Below, in pieces: positions 17,181 through 25,928 of a stretch of 64,000 nt of DNA; the stretch's first letter is position 1, and every line of letters begins with the position of its first letter. Made by a program: the position numbers and the translations under genes. Origin of the DNA: Azotobacter salinestris (GTDB lineage: Bacteria; Pseudomonadota; Gammaproteobacteria; Pseudomonadales; Pseudomonadaceae). Where the stretch lies: assembly GCF_009363155.1 (NCBI RefSeq), contig NZ_CP045302.1, positions 2,142,001-2,206,000 of the forward strand, read 5' to 3'. Below the pieces are notes generated by a model that was not told the origin of the DNA, ran no database searches, and saw only the letters and a program-made list of their open reading frames with translations.

Positions 17181-19105
17181 ACGACTGGCGCATCCTGGTG
17201 TTCAGTGGCCTGCTGCTCGGCGCGCAGCTGCCGGCGGCGCAGGCCCAGGAGTGGACCGGCATCCGCGACGGCGCGCTGTACCTGCGCGCGTCCCAGGACG
17301 ATGCCCTGCAGATCGACTGGCAGCCGGCCTGGCAGGCCGAGGCCAACGTCGAACACCTCTACCTGCAGGCCGGCGACGGGCGCCTGCTTGCCCAGCGCGA
17401 CATCGCCGCCGAGGAGGTTCGCGGCCGTCAGCGCTGGGCGCTGTCCCCCGGGAACGGCGACCTGCGCCTGGAGATCCCCGGCTACAGCTTCCGCCTCTAC
17501 CGGGTCCGCCACGCCGACGACACCGCCGCGCTGTTCGAGCCGGTCAAGCAGCATTTCTGTGCCGAACTGCCGGCCGGCACGCAGCTGCACTTCCGCGTGC
17601 GCGCCGGCGAGCGCGCGGTGCTCGCCGGCAAGTACCACGGTGGCGTCGACGGCCTGCACGCCCAGCGCCTGAGCGACGGGCACGGCCTCTACCTGCCGCT
17701 GTCGCGCGACAGCCACTACACCCGGAGCGACCGCATCGAGCTGCCCGTGTCCGACCAGGACCAGGTCTGGAGCCTGCGCCTGCGCGGGCGTGGCAAGGCC
17801 GCCTTCTGGCTGGACGGCAGCGCCAACCTGTTCGCCCAGCGCCCCGAGCACCTGTTCAGCCCCGAGCTGACCCCGGGCCAGGTCGGGCTCAGGCTGCACG
17901 ACGAGGTGGTCGGCCTCACGCCCCGGCTCGGCGTGGGCCTGCCCTACACGCCGCCGGAGGCGCCCGAACTGCTCGCCCGGCTGGCGCCGCGCGCGGCCAA
18001 CCACTACAGCTTCATCGACGTCACGGTGCGCCGCCCCCACCACGAGCAGGCCTTCCGCCCGCTGTACTTCAAGCGCTACGGCATCGATGCCGACAGCACC
18101 CTGCTGTCGCAGACCGGCCGGCGCTCGGTGCTCGAGGCCGGCGACGCCAGCCGCGCCGGCCTCGCCGCCTGGATCGACGGCATTCGCGAACTCGGCGGCG
18201 CAGGCCTCCACTACATCTCCTTCGCCGACGAGCCGAACCTCAGCTATCCCGACTACGCCAGCTTCGCCCGCTACTTCGCCGCCATGGCCCGCCAGGTGCG
18301 GGAGACAGCCGGCGCGCGCGAGGCCGGCGTCCGCGTCGCCGTGCCGGCCTCCTCGCGCCTGGTCAACGGTCCGACCACCGACGACGCCCGCTCGCGCCGC
18401 GGCCTGGACTGGGCGCGCCGGCTGCTGGAGGAACACGGCGAAGGGATCGACGCCCTGGCCTGGCACGAATGGATGATCCGCGACCTGCGCGCCACCCGCG
18501 TCTACCGCGACAACGTGCGCCAGGCGGCGCAGCTGGTCGGCCTGGACGAGCGCGGCCGGCCGCGCAAGGCCCTGCTGCTGGAGCAGACCAACCTGTCCAG
18601 CGGCAACAACGTCAGCCCCTACGAGCAGGAAACCCGCTTCGCCGCCCTCTGGTGGGCCTCGGTGGCGATCAACGCGGCCCAGGACGGCCTGCTGGAGCAG
18701 CTCAACTGGTTCCTCGCCACCGACGACGACGAGCACTTCAAGGGCATGATCGGCCGGGCTGGCGACGGCCGCTACGTGCTCAAGCCGGTCGGCGAGGCCA
18801 TGGCCTTCATGCAGCAGCACTGGCAGGAACAGGTCCTGCGCCTGGACAACGACGCCTTCGAGGTGGATGCCCTGGCCATGCGCTCCGACTCCCGGATCGT
18901 GCTGTTCGGTGTGAACAAGGCGCCACGGCGCCAGGAGGTACGGCTGAGCGGCGAACCGCTCGCCTGCCATGCCCAGGATCCGCCGCGCCTGCAGCTGTTC
19001 GGCGCGGCGGAGCCCGGCACGGGCGCTGTCGATTGCACGGAGCAGCCATGGCGCTTCAGCTTGCCGGGAGAAACCCTCTTCGTCCTCGAATGGGAGGCGC
19101 CATGA
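17177..19105 (+). CDS. secreted clan GH-A-like glycosidase of the exopolysaccharide operon
   Basis: A 642-residue protein with a signal peptide (residues 1-23, ending AAQAQ). The second half looks like a (beta/alpha)8 glycosidase: YISFADEPNLSYPDY carries a candidate acid/base E352 and LLLEQTNLSSGNN carries a candidate nucleophile E469, with WHEWMIRDL between them. The pattern resembles GH39-like hydrolases, but I cannot assign a family with certainty. The N-terminal half (about 25-280) is probably beta-sandwich. Periplasmic glycosidases in such operons often trim or release polymer; that role is inferred. It is coupled by ATGA overlaps on both sides. Confidence 0.7.
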   Translation: MNDWRILVFSGLLLGAQLPAAQAQEWTGIRDGALYLRASQDDALQIDWQPAWQAEANVEHLYLQAGDGRLLAQRDIAAEEVRGRQRWALSPGNGDLRLEIPGYSFRLYRVRHADDTAALFEPVKQHFCAELPAGTQLHFRVRAGERAVLAGKYHGGVDGLHAQRLSDGHGLYLPLSRDSHYTRSDRIELPVSDQDQVWSLRLRGRGKAAFWLDGSANLFAQRPEHLFSPELTPGQVGLRLHDEVVGLTPRLGVGLPYTPPEAPELLARLAPRAANHYSFIDVTVRRPHHEQAFRPLYFKRYGIDADSTLLSQTGRRSVLEAGDASRAGLAAWIDGIRELGGAGLHYISFADEPNLSYPDYASFARYFAAMARQVRETAGAREAGVRVAVPASSRLVNGPTTDDARSRRGLDWARRLLEEHGEGIDALAWHEWMIRDLRATRVYRDNVRQAAQLVGLDERGRPRKALLLEQTNLSSGNNVSPYEQETRFAALWWASVAINAAQDGLLEQLNWFLATDDDEHFKGMIGRAGDGRYVLKPVGEAMAFMQQHWQEQVLRLDNDAFEVDALAMRSDSRIVLFGVNKAPRRQEVRLSGEPLACHAQDPPRLQLFGAAEPGTGAVDCTEQPWRFSLPGETLFVLEWEAP

Positions 19106-19797
19106 ACCCCAGGGATCTGAAGGTCAAGTTGCGGCACAAGGGCCTGCCCGGCCTCCTGCGCCAGCTCTGCGCACACTGCCTGTACGGCCAGCGGCGCCTG
19201 CTCTGGATGGAGCGCGACCTGACCCTGGAAGCCCCCCGATTGCAACGCCCGCACCACTGGTGCTACCCATCGATCACCCGGGAGCTGCTGCCGGCCTTCG
19301 AGCGCCACTTCTCCCGCCACCTCGCGGTCATCGACGATCTGCTCGAACAGCCCGGCGTGCAGGGGCTGGCCGCCCTGGACGGCGAAGGCCATGTCTGCGC
19401 CTTCGTCTGGTACAGCGACCGCGACTACTACGACCGCCACTACTATCGCTGCTGGTTTCCGGTCACGGCGTCCGGCGTCTACCTGTTCGCCATGGAGGTG
19501 GCCTGCGAGCACCGCGGCAGCGCGCTGCTGCTCGGCGGCCAGGAGCATCTCTGGGGCCTGTTGCGCGCCGCCGGCCACCAGCGCGCCCGGGCGGTGGTCG
19601 ACACGCGCAACGCCTGCGCCCGCAAGCTGCTCGGCCACCTGGGCTTTCAGCCGCTCGGCTGGCAGACCCGGGTGTTCACCCTGTTCGGCCGCCTGCGCTT
19701 CTGCCATCAGCCTCCGGCGGTGCGCGATCAGCTCGGCAGCCATACCGGCAGCAACGCCTGGTACCGCTTCCAGCAGCCCTTCAGGCGCTTTCCGTAG
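19102..19797 (+). CDS. GNAT-type acyltransferase
   Basis: A 231-residue protein with the general layout of the GNAT fold: FAMEVACEHRGSALLLGGQEHLW occupies the acetyl-CoA motif A region and VVDTRNACARKLLGHLGFQPLG resembles the C-terminal GNAT motif in which an asparagine and a glycine-phenylalanine pair follow. It could acylate the polysaccharide or its precursor sugar. It is the last + strand gene of the first transcription unit and its 3' end overlaps the 3' end of the convergent acyltransferase gene by 70 bases. Confidence 0.6.
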   Translation: MNPRDLKVKLRHKGLPGLLRQLCAHCLYGQRRLLWMERDLTLEAPRLQRPHHWCYPSITRELLPAFERHFSRHLAVIDDLLEQPGVQGLAALDGEGHVCAFVWYSDRDYYDRHYYRCWFPVTASGVYLFAMEVACEHRGSALLLGGQEHLWGLLRAAGHQRARAVVDTRNACARKLLGHLGFQPLGWQTRVFTLFGRLRFCHQPPAVRDQLGSHTGSNAWYRFQQPFRRFP

Positions 19798-20936
19798 GGA
19801 TAGAGATCGACCCACAGATCGCCCGCCAGGGTGCCGCTGCTGAGCACGAAGGTGCACAGCGACTTGCGCTCCAGCCACAGGCGGTTGCTCAGGGCGCTCT
19901 CCGGGGACGCGCAGGAATCCATCCATTGCACGCCCTCGACCTTCAGCTCGTGCAGCAGGCGGATGCACTCGAGCTCGAGAAGCGCGCCGGGGGAATAGTG
20001 GGCGTACTCCTCGTCGAAGGCGACCTTGAAGGCGAAGGCCCCCGGCGGGGCGAGGAAGTCGCAGAGCATGGCCAGCGGCCGGCCGTCCAGGGATAGCTCG
20101 AGCATCCGCAGCTGGCCGCGCGCATGGGCGGCCCTGGCGACCTCCTCGAAGTAGCGGCGGCAGGCGTCGCGGCAGCTGATCGCCGAGCGCGAGCGCCCCT
20201 TCCAGCCCTTCGATTCCAGGGCGACGAAGGCCGACAGCCAGGCCTCGAGATCCTCGCCGTGCGCTTGCAGCACGCGCAGGCGCAGATCGCCCAGCTCGGC
20301 CAGGCGCCGGTGCAGCCGCCGGTACTCGCGGCGCCGCTTGCCCGGCAGGGCGCGCTCCAGATAGCCCTCGGCATCGTCCCCCGGCTCGATTAGCGCACGC
20401 GCGCTGCGGGCACCCTCGTGGAAATGCAGGCCCTCGTCGGCCAGGGTGCTGCGCAGAGCCGTGGCCAGCGGCCCGTCGGCGGGCGCATCGCGCAGCACCA
20501 GCAGCGAATACCGGCGGCGGTACGCGTGCAGCCAGCGCAGGAAGGCGCGCATGACCGCCCGCTCGCGGCCCTGGCGCACCAGGGGCGCCACCGAAAAGCA
20601 GTAGCGGTGGCGGAACATCCTGGCCACCCGCAGCGGCGACAGGGCGCAGCCGGCCGGCTCGAGCAGGGGGAAGAAGCCGTCCAGCACCGGCTCCTCCCCG
20701 GCTCCGGCCGGGCGGATCACGAACACCAGCGCGAAGCGCCGGTCGCCGCTCAGATGCTCGAGGGCCGGCAGCAGGGCCCAGGGCGAATAGAACACATTGG
20801 GCTCGGCGGCCGCGCGGGCCAGTTCCTCCCAGTCCTCCAGGCAGGGGCCGAGATCCTCCGGGGAACGGGCCAGCGCGATGCGGTAGCCGCCGTAGAGGGG
20901 TATGGTCGAGGCGTGATCGAGGGCCTTACGAAGCAT
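19728..20936 (-). CDS. BcsL/CelD-type (FemAB-like) acyltransferase
   Basis: A 402-residue protein with the GNAT_6 (PF13480) signature: LESKGWKGRSRSAIS around residue 235, LRMLELSLDGRPLAMLCDF and FKVAFDEEYAHYSPG, followed by MDSCASPESALSNRLW. Members transfer acyl groups onto polysaccharides or related acceptors; the exact substrate is unknown. The start at 20936 was chosen because upstream in-frame codons have no family resemblance. It is transcribed against the operon, is divergent from a paralogous gene at 21232, and overlaps its convergent neighbour. Confidence 0.72.
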   Translation of the reverse strand: MLRKALDHASTIPLYGGYRIALARSPEDLGPCLEDWEELARAAAEPNVFYSPWALLPALEHLSGDRRFALVFVIRPAGAGEEPVLDGFFPLLEPAGCALSPLRVARMFRHRYCFSVAPLVRQGRERAVMRAFLRWLHAYRRRYSLLVLRDAPADGPLATALRSTLADEGLHFHEGARSARALIEPGDDAEGYLERALPGKRRREYRRLHRRLAELGDLRLRVLQAHGEDLEAWLSAFVALESKGWKGRSRSAISCRDACRRYFEEVARAAHARGQLRMLELSLDGRPLAMLCDFLAPPGAFAFKVAFDEEYAHYSPGALLELECIRLLHELKVEGVQWMDSCASPESALSNRLWLERKSLCTFVLSSGTLAGDLWVDLYPYGKRLKGCWKRYQALLPVWLPS

Positions 20937-21231
20937 GATGTTCGCGCATCCTGCACGATTGAGCATGAAAGTGGCATGAACGGGCATCAGCGACCGCCGT
21001 ACCGCCACTCCCGCGCGGATCCGCTCAGGACTATAGACGGCCATGTGCGATACGCGAGGGGAGAAACGTATCCATGTTATTCACAGCGCCGGGATACCCA
21101 GCTGCTACGCTGCTCTACAGCAGACCAGGAGCTGTCGTCGTTTTGGCGTGAGCCACGTTGCCGCAGGAATCGAGCCTACCCTGAGGCGTCGACAGACCCC
21201 GAGCGAGCCCCCATCGAGAACGGACCTCATC

Positions 21232-22371
21232 ATGGACTATCGCTTTCAATGGACGACCAGCCTCTGCGCCCCCGACTTCCCCCACGAGGCCTATGCCAGG
21301 CTCCATGCGCTGGTGCCGCAGGCCACTCCGTTCAATCACCTCGGCTGGCTGCAGGCCGCCGAACGCGCCCTCGAACCGGGACAGCGTCTGCATGTGCTGC
21401 TGGCCTGGGCGGACCAGGAGCTGCGCCTGTGCCTGCCGCTGGTCTGCAGCCGCGAGCGCCGCTTCGGCCTGCGCTGGACGGTGCTGCGCCATCTCGGCTA
21501 TCCGCTCGGCGACCGCATCGCCCTGCTCTGCCGGCTCGACGAGCACGGCCGGCGCCAGGCGCGGGCGGCCATCCACCGCCATCTGCCGCACGCCCTCCTG
21601 CAACTGCACGAACTGGTCGAAGGCGGCGAGCAGCAGGTCCTGCTCGAGGGCTGGGCCGCGGCCAGCTCGACCCACGAACGGCGCCCGACCTGCCGGGTGC
21701 CGGTGCATGCGATCGACGAGGACGACCGGCACGAGCCGTCCGGCGACCTGCGCTACAAGCTGCGCCGGGCGCGCAAGCGCACGGCCGCCTGCGATGCCCG
21801 GGTGCGCCGCCTGACGCCGGACGGCGCGAGCATCGACGCCGCACTGGAGGCCATCGCCGCGGTCGAGCAGGCCAGCTGGAAGGGCGAGCAGGGCGTCGGC
21901 ATCTTCTCCGGCGAACGGCGCCGGCAGTGGATGCGCGAGGCCTTCGCCGATCTCGCCGCGGCCGGCCTGGTGCGCATCGTCCTGCTCGAACACCAGGGCC
22001 GCTGCATCAGCTACCGCCTGGGGCTTCTGGAGCGCGGCCGGCTGTACGACTACAACCTGGCCTTCCTGCCCGACTACGCCGAGCTCGGCAGCGGCCGCCT
22101 GCTGCTGGACGAGTGGATCCGCTGGGGCCTGGAGGAAGGCTGGCAATACATCGACGCCTCGCGGGTCAGCCTCTACAACTCCAGCCATCAGCTGCACGAG
22201 CGCATGACCGGCGAGGTCCTGCAGCTGCGCTGGAGCCTCTACTCCTGGCGCCCCGACGGCATCGCCCTGGGCCTGGCCTATCGCCTGTGGAGCGCCCTCA
22301 AGGCCCGGCGCCCGGGCATCGCGGCCCCCTCCTCGCCGAGTGCCGGAGAACGCCCATGCCCAGCCGAGTGA
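21232..22371 (+). CDS. second BcsL/CelD-type acyltransferase
   Basis: A 379-residue paralogue of the divergent protein upstream. It carries VEQASWKGEQGVGIFS, VRIVLLEHQGRCISYRLGL and YNLAFLPDYAELGSGRLLLDEWI, the GNAT_6 pattern. The start follows a purine-poor leader and no strong ribosome site is seen. It overlaps the following deacetylase gene by 16 bases, suggesting a two-gene unit that adds or removes acyl groups on the exopolysaccharide. Confidence 0.72.
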   Translation: MDYRFQWTTSLCAPDFPHEAYARLHALVPQATPFNHLGWLQAAERALEPGQRLHVLLAWADQELRLCLPLVCSRERRFGLRWTVLRHLGYPLGDRIALLCRLDEHGRRQARAAIHRHLPHALLQLHELVEGGEQQVLLEGWAAASSTHERRPTCRVPVHAIDEDDRHEPSGDLRYKLRRARKRTAACDARVRRLTPDGASIDAALEAIAAVEQASWKGEQGVGIFSGERRRQWMREAFADLAAAGLVRIVLLEHQGRCISYRLGLLERGRLYDYNLAFLPDYAELGSGRLLLDEWIRWGLEEGWQYIDASRVSLYNSSHQLHERMTGEVLQLRWSLYSWRPDGIALGLAYRLWSALKARRPGIAAPSSPSAGERPCPAE

Positions 22372-23141
22372 TCATCAACGCCGACGATTTCGGCCTGGAC
22401 CGCGAAGAGAACGCCGTCATCGTCCGCGCCTTCCGCTGCGGCCTGATCAGCTCGGCGACCCTGATGGCGAACATGCCGGCGTTCGCCCAGGCCTGCGCGC
22501 TGATCCATGCCGAGGGCCTGCACGGCCGGGTCGGCCTGCACGTCAACCTCACCTACGGCCGCCCGCTGAGCAGCGCCATCGCCCACCTGTCCTGCTTCTG
22601 CGACGAAGCCGGCGAATTCCGGCTGCGCCTGCCGCGCCATCGCCTGTGGCTGGGCCGCGCCGCGCGCACGGCGATCGACGAGGAACTGGAAGCGCAATGG
22701 CAGCATTGCCTGCACCACGGGGTGCGGCCCAGCCACCTGGACTCCCACCAGCACGTGCACAACATCTGGCCGATCGGCGAGCAGCTGGCGCGCTTCGCCG
22801 CCGCCCGGGGCGTGCCGCTGCGCCTGGCGCGCAACCTGGGCGGCAATTTCAGCCCGGCCAAGCGGCTGTTCAAGACCCTGCTCAACCGGCGCCTGCGCCA
22901 GCTGGCCGGGCGCTGCGCCGAATACGTCTGCACCCCGGCCGACCTGCGCGACCAGCCCCTGCCGGCGCAGGGCACCCTGGAGGTGATCGCCCACCCCTGC
23001 AACCTGGGCGGGGACTTCGGCGACGCCTACCTGACGCCCGGCGAATCCCTCGCCGCCCTGCTCGAGCGCCGCCTGGGCAACATCCCGCGGGTCGCCTACA
23101 GCACCATGGAAACGCCCGCGGCCGCCCCGTGCCTCCCGTGA
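22356..23141 (+). CDS. ChbG/YdjC-like carbohydrate deacetylase
   Basis: A 261-residue protein beginning VIINADDFGLDREENAVI, the metal-binding DD motif of the YdjC/ChbG family. GLHVNLTYGRPL and HLDSHQHVHNIWPI add the histidine ligands, and VIAHPCNLGGDFGDAYL closes the active site. E. coli ChbG removes an acetyl group from chitooligosaccharides; here the target is more probably the exopolysaccharide repeat unit (inference from context). All metal ligands appear intact. Confidence 0.85.
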   Translation: MPSRVIINADDFGLDREENAVIVRAFRCGLISSATLMANMPAFAQACALIHAEGLHGRVGLHVNLTYGRPLSSAIAHLSCFCDEAGEFRLRLPRHRLWLGRAARTAIDEELEAQWQHCLHHGVRPSHLDSHQHVHNIWPIGEQLARFAAARGVPLRLARNLGGNFSPAKRLFKTLLNRRLRQLAGRCAEYVCTPADLRDQPLPAQGTLEVIAHPCNLGGDFGDAYLTPGESLAALLERRLGNIPRVAYSTMETPAAAPCLP

Positions 23142-23153
23142 CTGGCCGTCTCC

Positions 23154-24023
23154 TCATCGGCCGCCGGGGACGGCCCGGTAGTGCATCGACCAGCCCAGGC
23201 GCAGGCGCTGCCCGGGCGCCAGCAGCCTGAGTCCGGGCCGTCCCGGCAGGTGGTGGGCGTTGACCGGGTGGCTGACCGGCTCGAAGCAGAAGAAGTCCCT
23301 CCCTTTCGGGGTGTAGAGCAGAAACAGTCCGGCGCCCTCGGCCCGGCACTCCAGCGCATGGCCGGCATCCGCCTGGAGGATGCGGCAGCGCCCGTCCCAG
23401 CCGTCGAAGGCATGGTCGACCGTCGCCTGCGGCAGGGCGCGCGGCTCCCTGAAGTTCCACTCCGCCGGCAGGTCTATGAAGCGCTCGGGCAGCCGGCGAC
23501 CGTCCTCGTGCCAGACGCCGCTCGCCAGCGCCTGCAGGCGGGTGGCCGGAGTGCGCGGCAGGTAGGGGTGCAGGCCGAGGCCGTACCAGGCCGGCGCGCT
23601 GCCCAGATGCTGTACCTCCAGCGCCAGGTCGAGCCGCCCCTCGTCGAGATCGATGCGCTGCTCGGCGCGGTAGGGGAAGGGGCTGGCGCTGTCCAGCGCC
23701 AAGCGGGCGTGCTGCGCCCCCTGCTCGAGGACCCTCCAGGGCTGCTGCCAGGCGCTGCCGTGGATCGGCAGGGGCTCGCCCGGGCTGTTGGGCGCCAGCG
23801 CCAGCCAGCCGTCCGGGTTGGCGAAGCCGCCGCGGTCGATGCGGTTCGACCAGGGCACCAGCGGATAGCAGGCCAGCCGGCGCGGGCTGCCGCTGGCGAG
23901 GTCGTCGGCCGACGCGGGGCGCAGCAGGGGCCGGCCGGAGTCCAGCGCCTGCCAGCCGGCCAGGCTGCCGCCGATCTCCGGAGCCAGGGTCAGGCGGGTC
24001 AGGCGGTCTTGCAGGATCAGCAT
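23154..24023 (-). CDS. aldose 1-epimerase family protein
   Basis: A 289-residue GalM-like protein. CYPLVPWSNRIDRGGF, PIHGSAWQQPW, YGLGLHPYLPRTPAT and the acidic FEPVSHPVNAHHL match the family, whose catalytic residues are the histidines and a late glutamate. It probably interconverts sugar anomers, perhaps of uronates, since it ends the minus-strand catabolic block. The start at 24023 was preferred to one 24 bases earlier because AGGAGG lies six bases before it. Confidence 0.85.
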   Translation of the reverse strand: MLILQDRLTRLTLAPEIGGSLAGWQALDSGRPLLRPASADDLASGSPRRLACYPLVPWSNRIDRGGFANPDGWLALAPNSPGEPLPIHGSAWQQPWRVLEQGAQHARLALDSASPFPYRAEQRIDLDEGRLDLALEVQHLGSAPAWYGLGLHPYLPRTPATRLQALASGVWHEDGRRLPERFIDLPAEWNFREPRALPQATVDHAFDGWDGRCRILQADAGHALECRAEGAGLFLLYTPKGRDFFCFEPVSHPVNAHHLPGRPGLRLLAPGQRLRLGWSMHYRAVPGGR

Positions 24024-24051
24024 GGGAGCCTCCTGAAACGTGCACATGAGA

Positions 24052-24072
24052 ATGCCCGCCGGAGGCGGGCAT
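24052..24072 (-). terminator. hairpin before the aldose epimerase gene
   Basis: ATGCCCGCC/GGCGGGCAT form a 9-bp stem with a tiny loop. There is no T-run, so it may attenuate or only mark the end of the stub reading frame upstream rather than terminate fully. Confidence 0.35.
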
Positions 24073-24093
24073 GGGCTGGAGCAGGCGGTGCGT

Positions 24094-24252
24094 TTAGAGC
24101 ACCGGACTCGGCAGCCGGAAGGAGATGGCCGGGCTGTAGGTGACCGCCAGCAGCCCGGCGGACAGCCCGGGATAGAACGGCGGCAGCGCCTGCACCGAGC
24201 CGCTGGCCGTCATGGAAGGTGCGCGCGGGTGGACCGGCGACAGGCCGCGCAT
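24094..24252 (-). pseudogene. small ORF, possible C-terminal stub of a lost gene
   Basis: Fifty-two codons from ATG (24252) to TAA (24094), with very high third-position GC like neighbouring real genes, ending PAISFRLPSPVL. The hydrophobic stretch FYPGLSAGLLAVTYSPA resembles the tail of a membrane or periplasmic protein, but I recognise no family. It lies just downstream of one of two direct repeats that flank the low-GC transporter gene, so it may be what remains of a gene disrupted by that segment. It may also be a chance reading frame. Confidence 0.35.
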
Positions 24253-24267
24253 TTTTCCTACCCACCG

Positions 24268-24332
24268 CCATGCCGACTACCGAAGTGCCGGAATTGGCAG
24301 CCCGGAGTGGAGCAAAGCCAGGAAAACTTCAA
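24268..24332. repeat. left copy of ~65-bp imperfect direct repeat flanking the exuT-like gene
   Basis: Aligns by eye with 25838-25912 in the same orientation at roughly three quarters identity. Shared blocks include CCGAA-TGC, GCAG--CGG and GGAAAACTTC--TTCA. It sits immediately 3' of the transporter gene. Confidence 0.55.
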
Positions 24333-24445
24333 TTCAAGTACCTGGAACATGACAACGCCTTGCCGAAATGATCGGAGACTATGTTTATATTTATCTGGCG
24401 ACCGCCAGGAATATAACCCCCCGGCTTTGCCGGGGGATACTTGCG

Positions 24446-25759
24446 CTATTTGGCTTCTATTTTTTCCAACGGCACGGGTTTTAGCCGCGGAGTCAGTAGA
24501 TGGATGGCAAGCAGCGCTATCAAGTAAGTAGTTCCGGCGACTATGAAGATTGGCTGGTAAGACTTGAATGCTTCCAGAATGTAGCCATTGTAAGTCGACA
24601 TCAACATCCCGCCGATGGCTCCGGCGGTACCTCCTATGCCAATGATGGAAGCCACTGCCTCTTTTGGAAAAAGGTCCGACGGCAAGGTCATCAAGTTGGC
24701 CGACCAGGCCTGGTGTGCAGCCGCAGCGCAGCCGATGATCAGGACGGCGAGCCACACACTCGATACGAACTGGGCAGTGATGATAGGCACGACCATGCAA
24801 GCACAGACGAGCATGGTGGTTTTTCGCGCCACGTTCGCGGAGCGGCCAGCTCTCATTTGAGTCGAAGAACCCCAGCCACCGATGATCGAACCCGCATCTG
24901 CCAAGAGATAGATGGCGATCAGTGGCGGTCCGAATGTTTTCAGGTCAAGGCCGTAAGTCTTGCCGAGAAAATCCGGGAGCCAGAACAGGTACAGCCACCA
25001 GATCGGATCGGTCAGGAATTTTCCGAGCGCGTAGGCCCACGTTTCCTTGAATGTCAGGAGCTTAAGCCAGGATATCTTCACCGGGGCGGTGGTTCCCGAG
25101 GATATTAAAGATCCATCGTTGGAGTGAATATGCGCGAGCTCCGCAGCGCCTACTTTCGGATGCTCATGCGGACGGCGATAGATCAGCAACCAGGCAACCA
25201 GCCACAGGGAGGTAATCACGCCGATGGAGATGAATGCCGCACGCCAGCCCCAGACCAGGGTGATGGCCGGAATAAGCAGCGGCGTGATGATAGGGCCCAG
25301 CGCGGTGCCGGCATTGAAAATGCCGGTAGCCTGAGCACGTTCCTTTTGCGGGAACCATTCCGAAACAGCTTTCAGGCTGGCCGGAAAACTGCCGGACTCA
25401 CCAAATCCCAGGGTGAAGCGTGCTATGGCAAATTGCGCGACCGTATGGACAAGCCCGTGTCCGATGGTGGCAATCGTCCATATAGTAAAGGCAATCGCAT
25501 ATCCGACACGCACGCCAAGCCGGTCGATGATTCGCCCAAAGGTTAAAAAGCCAATGGCATAGGCGCACTGAAACCAGAAAACGATAGAGGCGTAATCGGT
25601 TTCGGTCCATTGCAGATCGGCCTGCAAGGTAGGCTTGAGGATGCCTATCATCTGGCGGTCGATATAGTTGATACCAATGCCAATGAACAGAAGTGCGCAA
25701 ATAACCCATCGGTATTTGCCGATCAAGGTTGTTTGGGGTGGAGCAATCTGAGCTGTCAT
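24446..25759 (-). CDS. ExuT-like MFS hexuronate transporter, low GC
   Basis: A 437-residue major-facilitator protein with about 12 helices, of the anion:cation symporter branch: YRWVICALLFIGIGINYIDRQMIGILKP is the hallmark first helix of ExuT/GudP-type carriers, and FGESGSFPASLKAVSEWFP and GWRAAF follow. It should import hexuronates such as galacturonate or glucuronate for the adjacent uronate dehydrogenase. The ATG at 25759 gives normal length; upstream codons are not family-like. The gene and its flanks are clearly lower in GC than everything around them and are bounded by direct repeats, suggesting acquisition by transfer. Confidence 0.9.
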   Translation of the reverse strand: MTAQIAPPQTTLIGKYRWVICALLFIGIGINYIDRQMIGILKPTLQADLQWTETDYASIVFWFQCAYAIGFLTFGRIIDRLGVRVGYAIAFTIWTIATIGHGLVHTVAQFAIARFTLGFGESGSFPASLKAVSEWFPQKERAQATGIFNAGTALGPIITPLLIPAITLVWGWRAAFISIGVITSLWLVAWLLIYRRPHEHPKVGAAELAHIHSNDGSLISSGTTAPVKISWLKLLTFKETWAYALGKFLTDPIWWLYLFWLPDFLGKTYGLDLKTFGPPLIAIYLLADAGSIIGGWGSSTQMRAGRSANVARKTTMLVCACMVVPIITAQFVSSVWLAVLIIGCAAAAHQAWSANLMTLPSDLFPKEAVASIIGIGGTAGAIGGMLMSTYNGYILEAFKSYQPIFIVAGTTYLIALLAIHLLTPRLKPVPLEKIEAK

Positions 25760-25771
25760 CGCTTTGTCCCA

Positions 25772-25788
25772 GTTGTTTTTATTGTATT
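25772..25788 (-). promoter_or_regulatory. A-rich Hfq/Crc-type motif before the exuT-like gene
   Basis: The minus strand reads AATACAATAAAAACAAC, containing AAnAAnAA, 13-29 bases before the start codon. Such motifs bind Hfq with Crc and repress translation during growth on preferred carbon sources in Pseudomonas. Confidence 0.4.
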
Positions 25789-25837
25789 GCCGTTGGAAGT
25801 ATTCAAAGAAAAATAAGCCGGCATCTTTCTGTATATG

Positions 25838-25912
25838 CCCAGCCAGACTGCCGAAATGCGTGGACTGCAGTTCGGGGCAGTGCAAATCCGGAAAACTTCC
25901 GTTCAGATATTC
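25838..25912. repeat. right copy of ~65-bp imperfect direct repeat flanking the exuT-like gene
   Basis: Same-orientation partner of 24268-24332. It lies upstream of the transporter gene and ends 16 bases from the stop of the 32-codon stub. Confidence 0.55.
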
Positions 25913-25928
25913 AGCAGGGGCTCTTGGA

